Shown one piece after another: positions 1 to 12,570 of a stretch of DNA of 64,000 nucleotides. Below the pieces are notes generated by a model. That model saw only the letters and a program-made list of their open reading frames with translations, ran no database searches and was not told the DNA's origin. Origin of the DNA: Collybiopsis luxurians FD-317 M1 (Eukaryota; Basidiomycota; Agaricomycetes; Agaricales; Omphalotaceae); NCBI GenBank assembly GCA_000827265.1, contig KN834773.1:672541-736540 (forward strand), in the 5' to 3' direction. Each line of letters starts with the position of its first letter. Position 1 is the stretch's first letter. The position numbers were made by a program, and so were the translations under genes.

Positions 1-120
1 AAGTATGTGGGCTGGATAGAAGAACACAGAACACTGGGGGTGCCGTTTCAGATAGGTTACCTACATCTGATGTTTGTCTGTTGGTTGTTACTTGGTGCTG
101 CAACAGTGCCAGTAACTTAA

Positions 121-290
121 GTAGGTCTCACTTCCACATGTTTGCTGATAATCAGTTGATCCCAGCCAGAAGACCTGTGCTCACACCAACAATCATTTCT
201 GATATCACAAAAACAGTGCAGACGATCCTTGAAGGTATCTTAAAAACCATATAAAAGAGCAGCCATTGAACTCCAACTGTTAAACACATA
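121..290 (+). promoter_or_regulatory. Core promoter of the first DUF6533-type gene, with TATA box
   Basis: A TATA-like element (ATATAAAAG, about 249-257) lies about 40 nt before the ATG at 291. The stretch from about 180 to 290 is visibly similar to the segment ahead of the second copy (about 4145-4250). Shared pieces include an AACAATCATTT..GATATCACA block and an AGCCATTGA block just after the TATA. Conservation of both TATA and spacing between otherwise diverged copies suggests that the duplication carried the promoter. Confidence 0.5.
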
Positions 291-2249
291 ATGGATGATG
301 CCCCCTTGTTGGATTCTCTCTTTGAGCTGATATGCGACAGCCGTGTTCAAAATGCCAGCACGGGTTTGTAAAGTGTCCTTTTTAAACTTCTGTTTGTTGA
401 ATACACATATTTAGTTGCGGCCTTTACTATTCTGACATATGACTGGCTTCTGACTTTTAACAAGGAGGTAATGCTACAAGCATTTACAACACTGAATACA
501 ACTAAAATTCAAATCATAGATTATATACATCTGGCAGTAAGCAAAACTTTATCCTTGTATTGTGCTTTAATCCAATCAGGTCTGGGGTTTCCAAGATCAT
601 CATGGACTTTACCGAAGTGTCTTTATTTATATGCCAAGTATTATGGTCTTGTCTATCTTTGGTAATTTATTTTTTTCACTGCTTGGGTAGTTTGAACTCT
701 TATCTCAATCAACAGCTCAACTATAATTGGTGCGTTCATGTGAATCTGGTTGGAGAATCTAAATTGGGACACCGAACAGTATCAAATGGCTCAAATCTTT
801 GCTCAGAGGTGAGTTATTGTGGTTTTGATTCACACAAGTCTCAGTGAAGGACAATATCATTTTAGATGTATGTCACAGGGAATCAATATATTCCTGAGTT
901 TGGTGTGTATTAATACAAGTGTTAAGGTGTAAGAAGTACCTTTGGTGGAAGATATTGTAGGCATTTGCATATGTCTTCCTCATTTCACTACCATTTTTGT
1001 TTGGAAATTCAAGGGGTGGGCCAATAATCTTCACTACTTTGGTTAATATTATCCTGGGTCTGCGACTTTATGCTTTATATCAGTCTAGCAAACTAGGTGT
1101 GTTCTACAGTGTTTTTATTGCAGGTACACTATTATTGTAGCATCTAACTGAATACTTCAATCTAGTCCTTGCTTTGATTATAGTTCTCACGGCAGGTGCG
1201 CAAAATTTGACTGCATAATTAAAACTTTTGGTAGCTTCAATTATTATCCCAGGTGAATTTTCTGTAAGTGCTTCATATTCACAGAGTTATTGCCACTCTA
1301 AGCGCCTTCACAGGCAGAATTTTGGGGAAGCGTGAACACTGTTATCCTCGAAACCAAGACACCACTTCTTGATCTCAATGCTTTGGAACCATACATTCCA
1401 GGTATTGAGCATGTTCTCCCCGGATGTACATTTGGCTGGCTTCCATCATTTCACTTCACTCTGGCATCATAGTAAATGAGTTCCTTCAGTTATTTTGGTA
1501 CTATAAACTAAATGAATGTTTAGCATTCCTAATCTCTTTGTCTCAGGTAATATACTGGAGTTACCAATGTACTAAAGACTTAATCTAAACTTCACTCTTG
1601 TAGGGATCTATTTTTGCCTCATTGCATATAGTTGCTTTAAATCTGCTCCCTGGAAATCCCAATCTACTAGGCGGGATTATTGGGGATCTAGCAATGGAAG
1701 TTACACTCCAGAGAATATCATTGCTTACATCATTAGAGACGGTATCATTTTCTTCTTACTGTAAGTTCCAGCTCTCCAATTAACCAGACTTTGAGTGAAA
1801 TTACTGCCGTAAACTTGCTAATGCTGTACAAATCTACAGGGTTTTCTGTAAGTTCTAACTACACATAGCTGCTCATGCCTGATATGGTTCCAACTTAGCT
1901 ACTGTATTGATTGCAATGATGACAACAGTCCTACTACCTAAACAGAGTGATTTGTTTGTACCGTGAGTTTCTCAATCTGCTGTCTCTTCAGACTCAAACT
2001 CTAGTTTTTTGGGGGATAGATGGATTATTGTAGTCTACTCCTTGGCAGTAAGTACATGCATGCAAAAATATTTGATCTTAGAACCCTACACATGCACACT
2101 TCTAGGGAACTAAGCTCATTCTCAATCTTCGTGAGGCAGCCCACACTGTTTCAGACAAACCAGCAGTGACCGAGGAATGGTTGTCCCTCCAAAATTGGAG
2201 GGGCCACACCAACACAATGGCATCTTCTACTGCATACGCTCATACTTGA
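291..2249 (+). CDS. DUF6533-type multi-pass membrane protein, 18-exon gene
   Basis: Hand-splicing gives an open protein of about 327 residues with no stop. The N-terminal DUF6533 signature is visible as AAFTILTYDWLLTFNKE, followed by IIYIW, then WTLPKCLYLYAKYYGLVYL. Later blocks are CKKYLWWK, LGLRLYALYQSSK, PGIEHVLPGC, an acidic-basic IIRDGIIFF segment, and a terminal W-I-I-V-V-Y-S-L-A-G-T-K-L-I-L-N-L-R-E tail. Hydrophobic stretches suggest about seven membrane segments. Family members are widespread in Agaricomycetes and have no established function. Exons are unusually small: 520-536 (17 nt), 716-729 (14 nt), 866-867 (2 nt), 1253-1263 (11 nt) and 1840-1847 (8 nt). All are flanked by AG/GT and all are reproduced in the copy at 4251-6265. 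The start is the first ATG after the TATA box. The gene is CpG-poor. Whether it is expressed cannot be judged. Confidence 0.72.
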
Positions 2250-4130
2250 CAACTTGGAACCTTTCCCATCTGGAAAGTGCAAAGGGAAAAATGCTAATAG
2301 TTTTTCCATATCTAGTATATATTACCTGCATTAGATACGCAATCCTTGCGCATTTGCTACGCGTTCCCTGCCTATACACAATCTTTTGTCCTTTTGCATC
2401 CCTTAGGGCTTAAAATCCAACAAAACAGAGATCTCAGCTCCTCTCACAAATAAACCTTTTTTATCAGTATCATACCTTTCCAGAATATACTTGAAATACA
2501 CAGTCTCTCTTTCTCAGCTTAATTACAAGAGAATTTTATGCAAGCTTGATCATAAAAATTTTCAATTTGATTCCCACATTTTAGCAATGTTTTTGTGCAA
2601 GATATCCTTCTCATCACCTGGTAGGGTTGGCCTAGTGAAAGCTGCCCTCAATATTGTTTAATTTTTGCCAATGGCAATGCCATTTAAGGCTGTCCATTCA
2701 TGTGACCTAGCATGTATTTAGTGCTGTTCCAGTCATCTTGCATAATTGCATTTGAATTTGAGGAGGGATTTTAACCTCCATTTTGCTCCTAATACATTAT
2801 CCAACAGGTGTGCATTACAGCACATAAGATTATTACTAGAAGTCTTGTTTTGCAGCTACAACAATTGGTAACTCAGCCGGAGAACTGACAGAAGCAATGT
2901 GAGGCAGAAATAGGATGAGTTGAAATGGAGGCAATGTTTGCCCACCATTAGTATACAGCATTGCACTATCTATAACATCACAACTTGAGCCGTACCCAAT
3001 GCCAATGGATGACAGAAATTTAAAACCCAATTTTGGCGGTGCCTATGGGTGTTTAACCAATCTTTTTGCTAAGATTCATGCCAGATTTCATGACGTGAAA
3101 TGATACAGCACTCTCAGACAAGTGATGTATGCAGGAGAACTAGGGATGCATTACTTAATGTAAGACTGTTCAAGTTGGACAGGAAGCAACAACCCCTCGG
3201 TATCTGGGAAGTAACATTGGTTGTCACACTGCCACTGGGCCCATGGCGTTTCACTGTTAGCCACAGCCTGTTTATCAGTGCAATAGTAAAACGGTTACTG
3301 TACTTGGCATGATTCGGTACCCTTTCGAATGCTTCATGTTCAATTGTTGGGGTCAGCTTGGTCAGAGCAAATCCTCTCTCCTTGTTTAATATGTGAGATT
3401 GGGGTGACAGAACCTGGACATAGTTGATTAATGAATGCAAATAAACAGATGCAAAAAATTCGAAGGGCAATCTCATTCATGTTGCCATCAACTTGCCGCT
3501 GTCATATCGCCTCCCTTCGCCGATGTACCCTGATGATTATGCGACTTCCCGCCGCTGAATCCCCTTCTACTCAACCCATTGCTCTAAATCTCCCTACAAA
3601 CCTCTTCTAACTCCAACACTGTCCCCTGTGTGGCTGGAAAATATACTTGTAATTTATATCAGCCCGCACCCAGCATCTATCCCGACTGCTGAGCATGGCA
3701 AATATCGTAGAAGATAGACTGGTTACCATAACTAATCTTGCATTGTTGTTGCCGTTGCTAAGTGGACCCTTATGGTCTTGAGCATTGCAACGGCCAATTT
3801 GCGGAGTAACCAGCAGTTTGAAATTTAGAGTTGCTAGGATACTCAATAGAATAATTCCAGATGGAACGTCATACCTAAGGAAGAGGGGTGAGAGATGAAC
3901 TAGCACATCTTCCATGGAGCAAACTCAACATTGCATTAGAGAACTCGGGAGCGGTTTTTAAGGTTCATCTAAAGATTACGTTAATTATACCGCCTGGATC
4001 ATCTGTTCAGAGGGTGTCTCTCCAATATAGACCTGATCTAGTCAAGTGGTTAAGTATCTCAGGTTTCATCTATTTGGAGCAATACATTATTATCGGGCAT
4101 CTGTTTTTGTCTGTCCGGAATAATTGTAAA
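2250..4130. other. Intergenic, no supported gene
   Basis: Between the two DUF6533-type copies, short open frames occur on both strands (longest on minus, 3114-3476 and 3607-3915). None shows a recognisable motif, plausible splice pattern or membrane profile. The sequence is AT-rich and CpG-poor. It may contain eroded repeat sequence, but I cannot define one. Confidence 0.4.
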
Positions 4131-4203
4131 AGACCTAGGCTCATGCGAACAATCATTTTTGATATCACAGCTGCAGTGCGGGAAATTCAAATACATATGA
4201 GGT

Positions 4204-4250
4204 GTATAAAGAGGCAGGACAGCCATTGACCTTTGTCTGTTAAATACGTG
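4204..4250 (+). promoter_or_regulatory. TATA box and leader of the second DUF6533-type copy
   Basis: GTATAAAGAG at about 4204-4213 sits 46 nt before the ATG at 4251. It is followed by the same AGCCATTGA and CTGTTAAA pieces seen ahead of the first copy. Confidence 0.45.
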
Positions 4251-6265
4251 ATGGCCGGAGCAAATTTTCTTGATTTTCTTCCTGTGTTAATTCGCGACCG
4301 GCGTGCTGTATATGCTAATACTAGTTGGCAACCCTTTCTTTTTCAGTCTTTTTCAGCTTTTTTATGCTCATGAGATGGACTTATCTAGTTGCAGCTTTTG
4401 TCGTTCTGAGTTATGACGGCCTTTTAATGTTTGATAAAGAGGTAGTACTCCAGATATGTCTGATCCAGTGAATGAGACTCATATTTAATTTGTAGATTAC
4501 ATACATCTGGAAGTAAGCAAAGCTTCATATCTTCACTGTACTTAAATCAAGTTTAATGTGCCCAAGATCATCCTGGAATTTACCGAAGTGTCTTTATTTG
4601 TATGAAAAGTATTATGGTCTTGCCTATTTATGGTAATCAATTTTGGCTGCTTGTGCATACTTTTAAAATCTTATTTCAACCATTAGTTCGACTCTTATCA
4701 GTGCGTGCATGTATATTCAAATGAGGGAATCTGAACTGCAATAATGGACAGTATCTAATGGTTTCAATCTTCCCTCAGAGGTGGGTACCGTATCTTTGCA
4801 TTTGTTTAGATCACATCTCAACAATGATCTTCTTTTAGATGTATGTGACTAAAACTAATTTGTATTTTCCATGTTATGTACATGCTGATGCAAGCTTTGA
4901 AGATGCAAGGCATACCTCTGGTGGTATATGTTGTAAGCACTTTTGAATCTCAAAATATGTCTTCCTGTTATTTGACCAAATTTTCCATTTTGAAATTCAA
5001 AAGGGGAGGACCGTTAATCTTGACCACTTTTGTAAACATCATCTTGGGCCTCCGACTTTATGCTTTATATCATTCCAGCAAGCTAGGTGTGTCTCATATA
5101 CAAATATGTCATGATTGGGGCTGAACATCTTAACTCAGTCCTTGCTTTGATTATGTTCTTGGTGATAGGTGTGCAACATTTTGCAGCATGATATGAGTTC
5201 ATGGCAACTAAGATTATACTAGGTGAATTTACCGTAAGTGCTTGATATTTTTCAAAATGTTTGCCATCCCTAATGATCAAGTTAAATATAGGCAGAGCTC
5301 TGGGGATGTGCAAAATTTGTTATACTGGAAACAAAAGGACTACTTATCAATCTCAACTCTCTGGAAGCCCTTGTGCCGGGTATTGAAAATGTGCTCCCTG
5401 GATGTATTTTATCCACACAGTATCCAACTTTGAGCTTCGGTTTGGCATCGTAGTAAGACCTTCTTTTTGTTCTGCTCTACAAAATAAGTAATTGTTTAGC
5501 ATTCCGAATCTTGCCGTCTCAGGTAACACTTGCAGTTTTGGATATCCACTGAATAAAAAGGCTTATAAAGGTTGACTCAACTTTTCTTTTTGCTAGGGAT
5601 CTTTTTCTGCCTCGTTACATATAAATATCTCAAATCCTCTCGCTGGAAACTATCGCTTGCAGGCGCAACTCTCAGGGGATCAATCATGCAAATCTCTCTT
5701 CACGAAATGTGATTGTTTACATTTTTCGAGATGGTACTATTTTCTTCTTTCTGTTAGTTTCCACTCCCAAGTAGCCAGCCTATTAAATCTCTTTGATATT
5801 GAATATTTACCAACACATTTACAGGGTGTTCTGTGAGTTCTATGGTAAATCGGGCTTCTAATGCTTGACACAATTGCATCTTAGCGGTCATACTGATTGA
5901 AATGATACTGACAATCCTAGCACCTGCTCCGAGTGCTGCATTTGTACCGTGAGTTGCAACAGAGTGAAAATTATCTTCCCAATACTCTGTTGTCTCCAAG
6001 TTCAAGCACAAAAACTAATGTGTTATCCTGGACAGATAGCTTATTGTAGCATACTCCCTGACAGTAAGTGCACGCAATCTTACACTGTCTGAATTCGGTG
6101 TCCTATATAAAATGCTTGTAGGGAACCAAGGTAATTCTCAATCTTCGTGAAGCAGCCACCATGGAGTTGAGCAAGCTGGCACATACTAGAGGAGGGGAAG
6201 CCACGTGTTCTTCGACGAGCCATATTAACATAATGGTATCCTCTGTTACACATACTTATCCCTAA
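4251..6265 (+). pseudogene. Decayed tandem copy of the DUF6533-type membrane gene
   Basis: Exon by exon this copy follows the gene at 291-2249, including the same micro-exons (2 nt at 4839-4840, 11 nt at 5223-5233, 8 nt at 5825-5832) and near-identical product blocks such as GLLMFDKE, WNLPKCLYLY, LGLRLYALYHSSK and PGIENVLPGC. Two lesions argue against function. In the penultimate membrane region, the interval from the conserved Trp codon to the conserved Tyr is 77 nt here (5644-5720) but 78 nt in the first copy (1651-1728), a one-base deletion that shifts frame into a stop. In the exon after 6035, the conserved Trp codon (TGG at 2021-2023) is TAG here (6037-6039). The C-terminal exon to the TAA at 6263-6265 remains readable. 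The two genes are in direct orientation about 2 kb apart, which fits an old tandem duplication. Confidence 0.68.
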
Positions 6266-9200
6266 CCGAAGAGGTTTTTTTATGTCTAAGAAACACAAAT
6301 TGGGCGGATGGTTTTCGGCATGCCCCAGCCTAATTTATTTACCTTCATTATTGACTTGCGGGATGGGCCATTGCGCTTTGCGCGTGCCACGTATGAGTCC
6401 GGACACTCATACGGACATGAAATTGCACATACAGAAACAATAATATTTGTATATGTGAAATCTACAAACTATACTGTATAAAAAATGCAAGATACAAAGG
6501 TTCAATAACGATACCATTGTTCATCAAAGCCATGAGTTATCTCTTCCAGCTATCATGTAAAACTCAAAAAAGGTACATACCCAGTATGAGTACAGTCGAA
6601 GTCAAAATGGGAAAAAATTGTATTCATTGGGGAAATCTCATCCTTGGACACAACAAATACAGAAGGACCAGGATCAGTTGAAAGACAAGGAGAGCAGAGA
6701 GCCGTGAAGAACTGCGCACTCTCTCTGTCATGCAATCCCGCAGCTATTCAGCTTATGGATATCGGGTGTATGCACAGCACCCGCACCGAGACTGAGGTGA
6801 ATGACAAAGCAATGGCAGTCGCCCACACAATGAGTGGATGAAAGGGACACATCAGAAAAGTGAGAGAGAACTCATCCGAGATCGGGATAGGTATAGGTGT
6901 GGCCATTCCACTTCTGAATTGCAGCAGTGACACAAGGAGCATGAGATCCATTAGGGTCAGGAGTAATATTAACTTGTTCCCAAAGCAAAGATGCAGATAT
7001 AAACTGCAAGCTGCTTTGTCTGTAAAGAAATTTAGAATGCAGCCTGAAGGAGAAGGTAATGAGCAAGAACAAAATTAGAGAGGATAAATGCACTGGAATG
7101 CAAAAAGAGAACAGCAGCCACCAGAGATTGCACATTAGCAATGTGTTGGACAAGCTTGCTGCCATCTGCCACAGAAAAAGACCAAACCTCCAAGATCTCA
7201 CAAGACTCATAAAAGGAAATGGTCGAATGATCAGGACCAGAAGTCAAAATGCAGCCATGGTTTAAGATGAAGAACACATCCTGAATGACAGTCGGACAAA
7301 AAATCAGACCACAGGCCATCAATCAAACCAACATCGGGACAAAAGACAAGGAGCAGAAAATATCTAAATCAGAGTCATAGTCTTCTCGAGTAAAGAATAT
7401 TGAATCTATGGAGCCAGCCATGAGAGCATCCAAATAGTTCTAAAAAAAAAGGGTTAGATGTATAAAGAAAGAGTAACACAATATGCCCCAGTATTTCCAG
7501 AAAAGACAAGATGTCAATGGGTGAGAAAACGGGGGCAGAACATGACAAGGATGATAAGCGCAAAGTCAAAATTGTCACGACAGAGAGAACACTTGAGGTG
7601 AAGGAAAGGAAAAAAGGGATCAATATCGGGAGGGAAATAAATAAAGGCAATGGGGCTCAAGAAAAAAAAAATACACCAGGGGTTGATTTTTTTTTCTCAA
7701 GCAGTTGGGGACTAACTGCTATATAATTAATTCCCACGACCCATATATGGCATATCGTGATTAGATTAGACTCTAGAAATGCTATTGATGTGTGGTACTA
7801 CTGCTACAAGCATTGCAAGTCCATGTCTTTGTAAAAATGGATCCCAGCACAGTCTACATGCCAGTGGCACTGTAGTCAATAGCATCAAAACTGAGCTCAA
7901 AAATGGTAACAAACCCAGACAGTCCTACAACCCTTCCGTCAGCACTGAATTGCCATTTTATTCACCCTCTGCAACCACCTGGTTACACAGGCATTTGGGA
8001 GACTCTATCAGATCTAGATTATATTCTGTTTGACCTGAGCGCTGAGAAGTACACTCATTGATCGGGGGCACTGGTTCACATCCAACGGGTCGGTTTTCAG
8101 CCCAATTTCGGCTAGGGTGGAATTTTTTTTTTTCCTGCCTGACGGCGGGACTAATTCACCTAGCGCCGTACGGGCGCTTACATTCTTGAGGCCCTTGTGA
8201 AGATATTGATAATAAATGTTTTCCCTCCATCCATGAAGTGACGAAACCAGACGTTCGACTTAAATTTTACTTCAAGTGAAAATATATGATTGGCAAAGCA
8301 ATGGCAAAGTGTGAAGAAGATGGAATAAAGGTGAACATTAGTGCTGCATAATACACACGATATGTTCAAAATGTTCACACAATTTGTGATTTCGGTGCAT
8401 GGTGACAAGTTCAGCATTTTCTTACAATGATTAAATGCAAAAATTGGGCTTGCTACATGCTTGATACCGTTCTGTGTCAACCTGAGTATCTTCTGTTCTG
8501 GAAAGTTGTTTCCAAGAAACAGAAAGGCAGAAAACATTCAAAACCCGAGCCAAATATTGTTCAGATTTTAATCATGAGTCCAGAATAAAATGAAGGAATC
8601 ATCTGTCGGGACATTTAGTGCCACAGCCGTGATAAAATGCTTATGTTGTTCCCCATATATGGTCCATGTGAATGTGACCACCTGTAACCTTACGGCATCT
8701 TATATTCGGACAGGTGATCGTGCTTCCCCTTTCACGGCAAATGCAGATGAAAATGGCAGCACAATAAGCGCCTCACCACCACTTTGCATGGCAAATTGCG
8801 AGAAGCGTGCAAGGTGGTTCTTCGGTTCTTCGAATCCTCTCTCTGCTCTTCTTAACCGCTCCTTGTAACGTGCCGGCACATTGTGTGTCAGAGTGCAGCC
8901 ATTGTCGGGCTTAAATGTTTAAACATTTGCTTACGCAAGGCTCGTAGTCGCCTCATAGTCACGGTGGCTTTATAAGTAGCGAAACGGCCGCTCAGCTTGC
9001 AACTCTTGCCACCTGTTGAGGTTGCTTCTATCGCGACACCTACTGGCCTGTGTTGAAGTATTATCTGGTGGTCCGAGCGCACCGAAGCACGTGATCGGTT
9101 GCGATTATCTCTGAAACCTTTCGTTGTATTTTTCTTCTTACCGCTTACCTTTGTACCAGCACTTGTACAATAAAGGCATAAGTGTGTTTTCATCCTATCC

Positions 9201-10517
9201 GTCCTCATCAGCCCATATTTCGGCTCATTTACCCTTTACGGAAAATATCAACAGCCTGTCTATCCGGGCATCGGCAATTGACTCGGAAGTGTAACAACCG
9301 CTCGGCCGTGCCTGCATAACTAAATCTACTGAATGCTGCCTTCTTAGTCTGTCTACAAAGCCGCTGTACATTTCTATCACTCTTTTATCCCTCCTGCCAC
9401 TTCAATGTAAATGCTGCGACTATATACACCATCAAACCTTCGGTGATAGAGTTGTGTAGAAAAGAAAATTTCTTCCATTTTACTTATATACTTGACTCAG
9501 ACAATTGGGCACCTCAGACACTTCGACTATTGGTCTGTGCTTTGAGTTGAGCTCCGCTACTATACTTATATCAGTTCCTTCGATACTTACTATTCATCAT
9601 AGCCATAGTATCTCATTACATATACCGCATACAACTATATATCCACCATCACTTAACGTTGCAAGGACTTTCAATAGCGCATAGGAGGTGAGGAAGTTCA
9701 ATATTTTCTCGAAAGGTTTGCAGAAGAACGAAAGGATGATCAATAATGAAGGATTGGTTTTTTAATCTCAAACGTTCCATTTGCCAGTACATCTGAGTCC
9801 CGAACACGACGCAATCCCAAGCGCAAAGGCCGAATCCTCCATCAACAGTTGCTGCATGAGATGACCTCATCTAAACGTAACACGATGATTAATTAGCCAC
9901 AGAGCTAGCCTAAACTTCGTTCCAGCGAGCGTCGCCGCTGCCGTCCAAGAATAATCGGGTAATCATCATGACCACCGATATTCGCTATTTTTTAGTACCG
10001 CTGGAGTGAAGTGTCAAAGAACACCACACTCCACCTATTGCACCCGACGACAAGCGTGGCTTTGCCTTTCGTGTACACCGGCAGGCGCGATGGCTAGTAT
10101 CAGTTTTTTCCAGCATCATTTTGGTGGCACCTATTTGCGGTGATGCTGTGTACTAATACCGATCATCAGCTGTACATCCCTTCCTTATCCTCCTAGGACC
10201 AAGGCAATCAGGCTTAAAGCAGAATAAAACCTGTTGAGTTGTTCTATTGAATCAAAGTTTCGCCCTTTACGGTTGTCCATTTCTCCCACATTCAACTATG
10301 AGAACGTATTTAAGAAACAATTCTTTTGGACCTGCATCTTCCCCTCTTTGCTTAGGATCACTATTTCGACGCTCATTGTTGGCATCTCAAGCTAGCGCTG
10401 CTGCATACACTGTGTCGCAAGCTCACCTTAGGTGCGTCTGTGATGAATAGACAGATTCCGACACTTATTTCTCGGTGAAAATTCTTTTCCAGCTGAAGTT
10501 CTTCGCCTTACCTCCAG
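6266..10517. other. 4.2 kb without a supported gene
   Basis: On the minus strand 6550-7650 a series of overlapping hydrophobic frames (for example 6872-7210 and 7375-7650) could be remains of another membrane-protein gene, but no family motif is recognisable and frames change often. From 8040 on, the sequence becomes more CpG-rich with only short frames (minus 8178-8537 and 8888-9208; plus 8590-8868). None has a clear start, splice pattern or domain. I see no tRNA, transposon end or tandem repeat here. Confidence 0.35.
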
Positions 10518-12570
10518 ATGGCCGAATCATCCATACACATCTCCCTGAATGCGTTGTTTTTTGAGTTCGTTGTTGGATGTGTGTACGTTTATGATCATTT
10601 CGTTACTCCCACTCCCATCCAAATGTGACAGAGAAAGAGTCTCGAAAGCGGCAGGAAGGGGGACGACAATTAGCTGGTGTTAACTTTTGAACAGGTTATT
10701 TGGTGCAGTCTTACTCGAAAGCTATCGATACTTCAAAACCTACCAGAACGACTCTAGTCGGCAGAAGTTCCTGGTACGTTTCCTGTTGCCAGCAATTTTG
10801 CGGTCCAAATGTTTTGTTCTTTACATTGAAAATGTTTCCTGCGTGCAGGTCGCACTACTTTGGTACGTCCCTCCTTATGTGCTTCGGTGAAGACTTTGCA
10901 TACTTATTGTTCATCGCGCCTACAGTTGTTTGGATGCAATGCATTTTGCATTTTCAATCCATATGGCTTACCACTATTTGATATTGAATGTTGGAAATCC
11001 AGATACCCTCGCTACTCTGAGGGCGGTTTGGTGCGCCTGGCAATATTTTGAAAGCCAGCCGTTCAAGATGCTGACCGGGTAAGCTTACAGGTCCGTTAAG
11101 GTGAATCTCACCAGAGGATAAATTAGCGCAAGAGCTTTAGCCTCATGTTACCATAATCTGTAGGCGCTGGGTACAACTCAAGTCGTGATATTATGGATGG
11201 TACAATGGTGCGCAGATACTCGCAAACTTAGAAAGTTGTTCATAGGTAATGGTCCTCTTATCAGCCTATATTTGACTCGGATATACTCCTGTCAGTTTTT
11301 TTGGCACTCAGGTCTGCTAGTGCGATCTTTGAACGTTTGTCTCCTCTAGTGACAAGAAAGACCCTTCTTGATCGAAACCTTGCGGTTCCCATTTTAGTAA
11401 GCCTTTATGGGCATTATAAGCGGATATTCCAGACGGGACGCTGAATTATATTTGGTATCACAGTGTGCCGTTGTTGTCATTGCACTCATAGCGCTAGGTA
11501 CGTGTGTATTCAAATAATATCCATTGAGAAGGACAGGCGTTCACAGCAAGCTGATTTTCGTTTATCTTTCAGGAGTGGGCCTAAGTATGCACAACCTGGA
11601 TATATGCGTACATGCTAACTTGCATTTGTTTTAGTTTTTATAGTAAAACTGTAAGTCTAGCAGCCGATGCTGCTCCGGGAAATTGCACAGTCAGAATCCT
11701 CAAGCTGCGTTCTAGGAACGGGATCGAATCCATCCTCGATTTCTCCGAGATTAAAGTACGCGCTCGCTCAAGGATCAATCAATTTAACTGTTTCTTATGT
11801 TTGTTCAGTGGGTAGTGTATCTAGCCTTTGGGGTATCCGCTGCGGTAGATATTGCGATTGCCGCTATCATGATGATTCTGTTACATCGAAGTATTACGGG
11901 AATTAAGCGGCAAGTATCCAACACGAGCTTCATATATACATATACTTACCAACTAACCTAGAACCGACGGGGTTTTATGCGCCTTAACTCATTACTTTTT
12001 TAGTACGGGGCTTTTGACTAGGTACTGTCGATATCAAACATCGCACTGGAACAATCATTGGACTTTTTTTTCCCTCTAGCTTAGCGGCGTTGATTTACAT
12101 TGTCTTGGTGGGTACTGTTTTTTCCAGTTGAATCTCGCTATGCCTTTACACCATAAATATAGTATAGTGTGCAATCAACAACGTCACTATATCTAGGCAT
12201 GGTGTTTTTGATATCAAGGTGTAAGACCAGTGTTTCATTTACCCATCGCGACTTTTTTCCTGATATCTGGTTTTTTCAGTATACGCGATATCTTTTCTTG
12301 AATTGTGAGCAACGGCTTCTTCATAGCTGCGAGATTGATGCACGATTTACCGCTGAGTCCAGACTTCACATCCGGAAACAGCTTCGAGAGGAACTCGACG
12401 CGACGATTCCATTTAGCCTTAATTCCAGTTCGTTTGAAATCAAATTTAACACGAAACAAACAGCATCGAACTCTCTAAATGCGAGCAACTCGTCCGCATC
12501 CGACACCATTCCTCCATCAGAAAACTTTGTGAGTTTTATCAGACACTGCGTGTGGCAATCCATTTCCTAA
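10518..12570 (+). pseudogene. DUF6534-type membrane protein gene, probably frame-broken
   Basis: The ATG at 10518 opens MAESSIHISLNALFFEFVVGC. Splicing GTACGT to TTGAACAG gives VLFGAVLLESYRYFKTYQND, then a 14-nt exon (VALLW), then an exon reading LDAMHFAFSIHMAYHYLIL and GNPDTLATLRAVW. These blocks, and a later exon with VDIAIAAIMMILLHRS-ITGIK, match the order in Agaricomycete proteins ending in a DUF6534 domain (about 300-residue, seven-segment membrane proteins of unknown role). I could not join the exon ending at about 11078 to the next one beginning near 11163 (ALGTTQVVILWMVQW) in the same frame. The exons between 11246 and 11580 also do not connect cleanly. Either the gene has small indels or my junctions are wrong. 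The last open stretch, 12169-12570, holds RKQLREEL, typical of the family tail. Confidence 0.5.

Noticed and set aside
6550..7650. Minus-strand run of hydrophobic open frames that might be another membrane-protein gene
   Set aside because: No family motif could be recognised and the frames do not join at convincing splice sites.
8888..9208. Minus-strand 106-residue basic open frame
   Set aside because: No motif, no homologue within the window, and no promoter or splice support.
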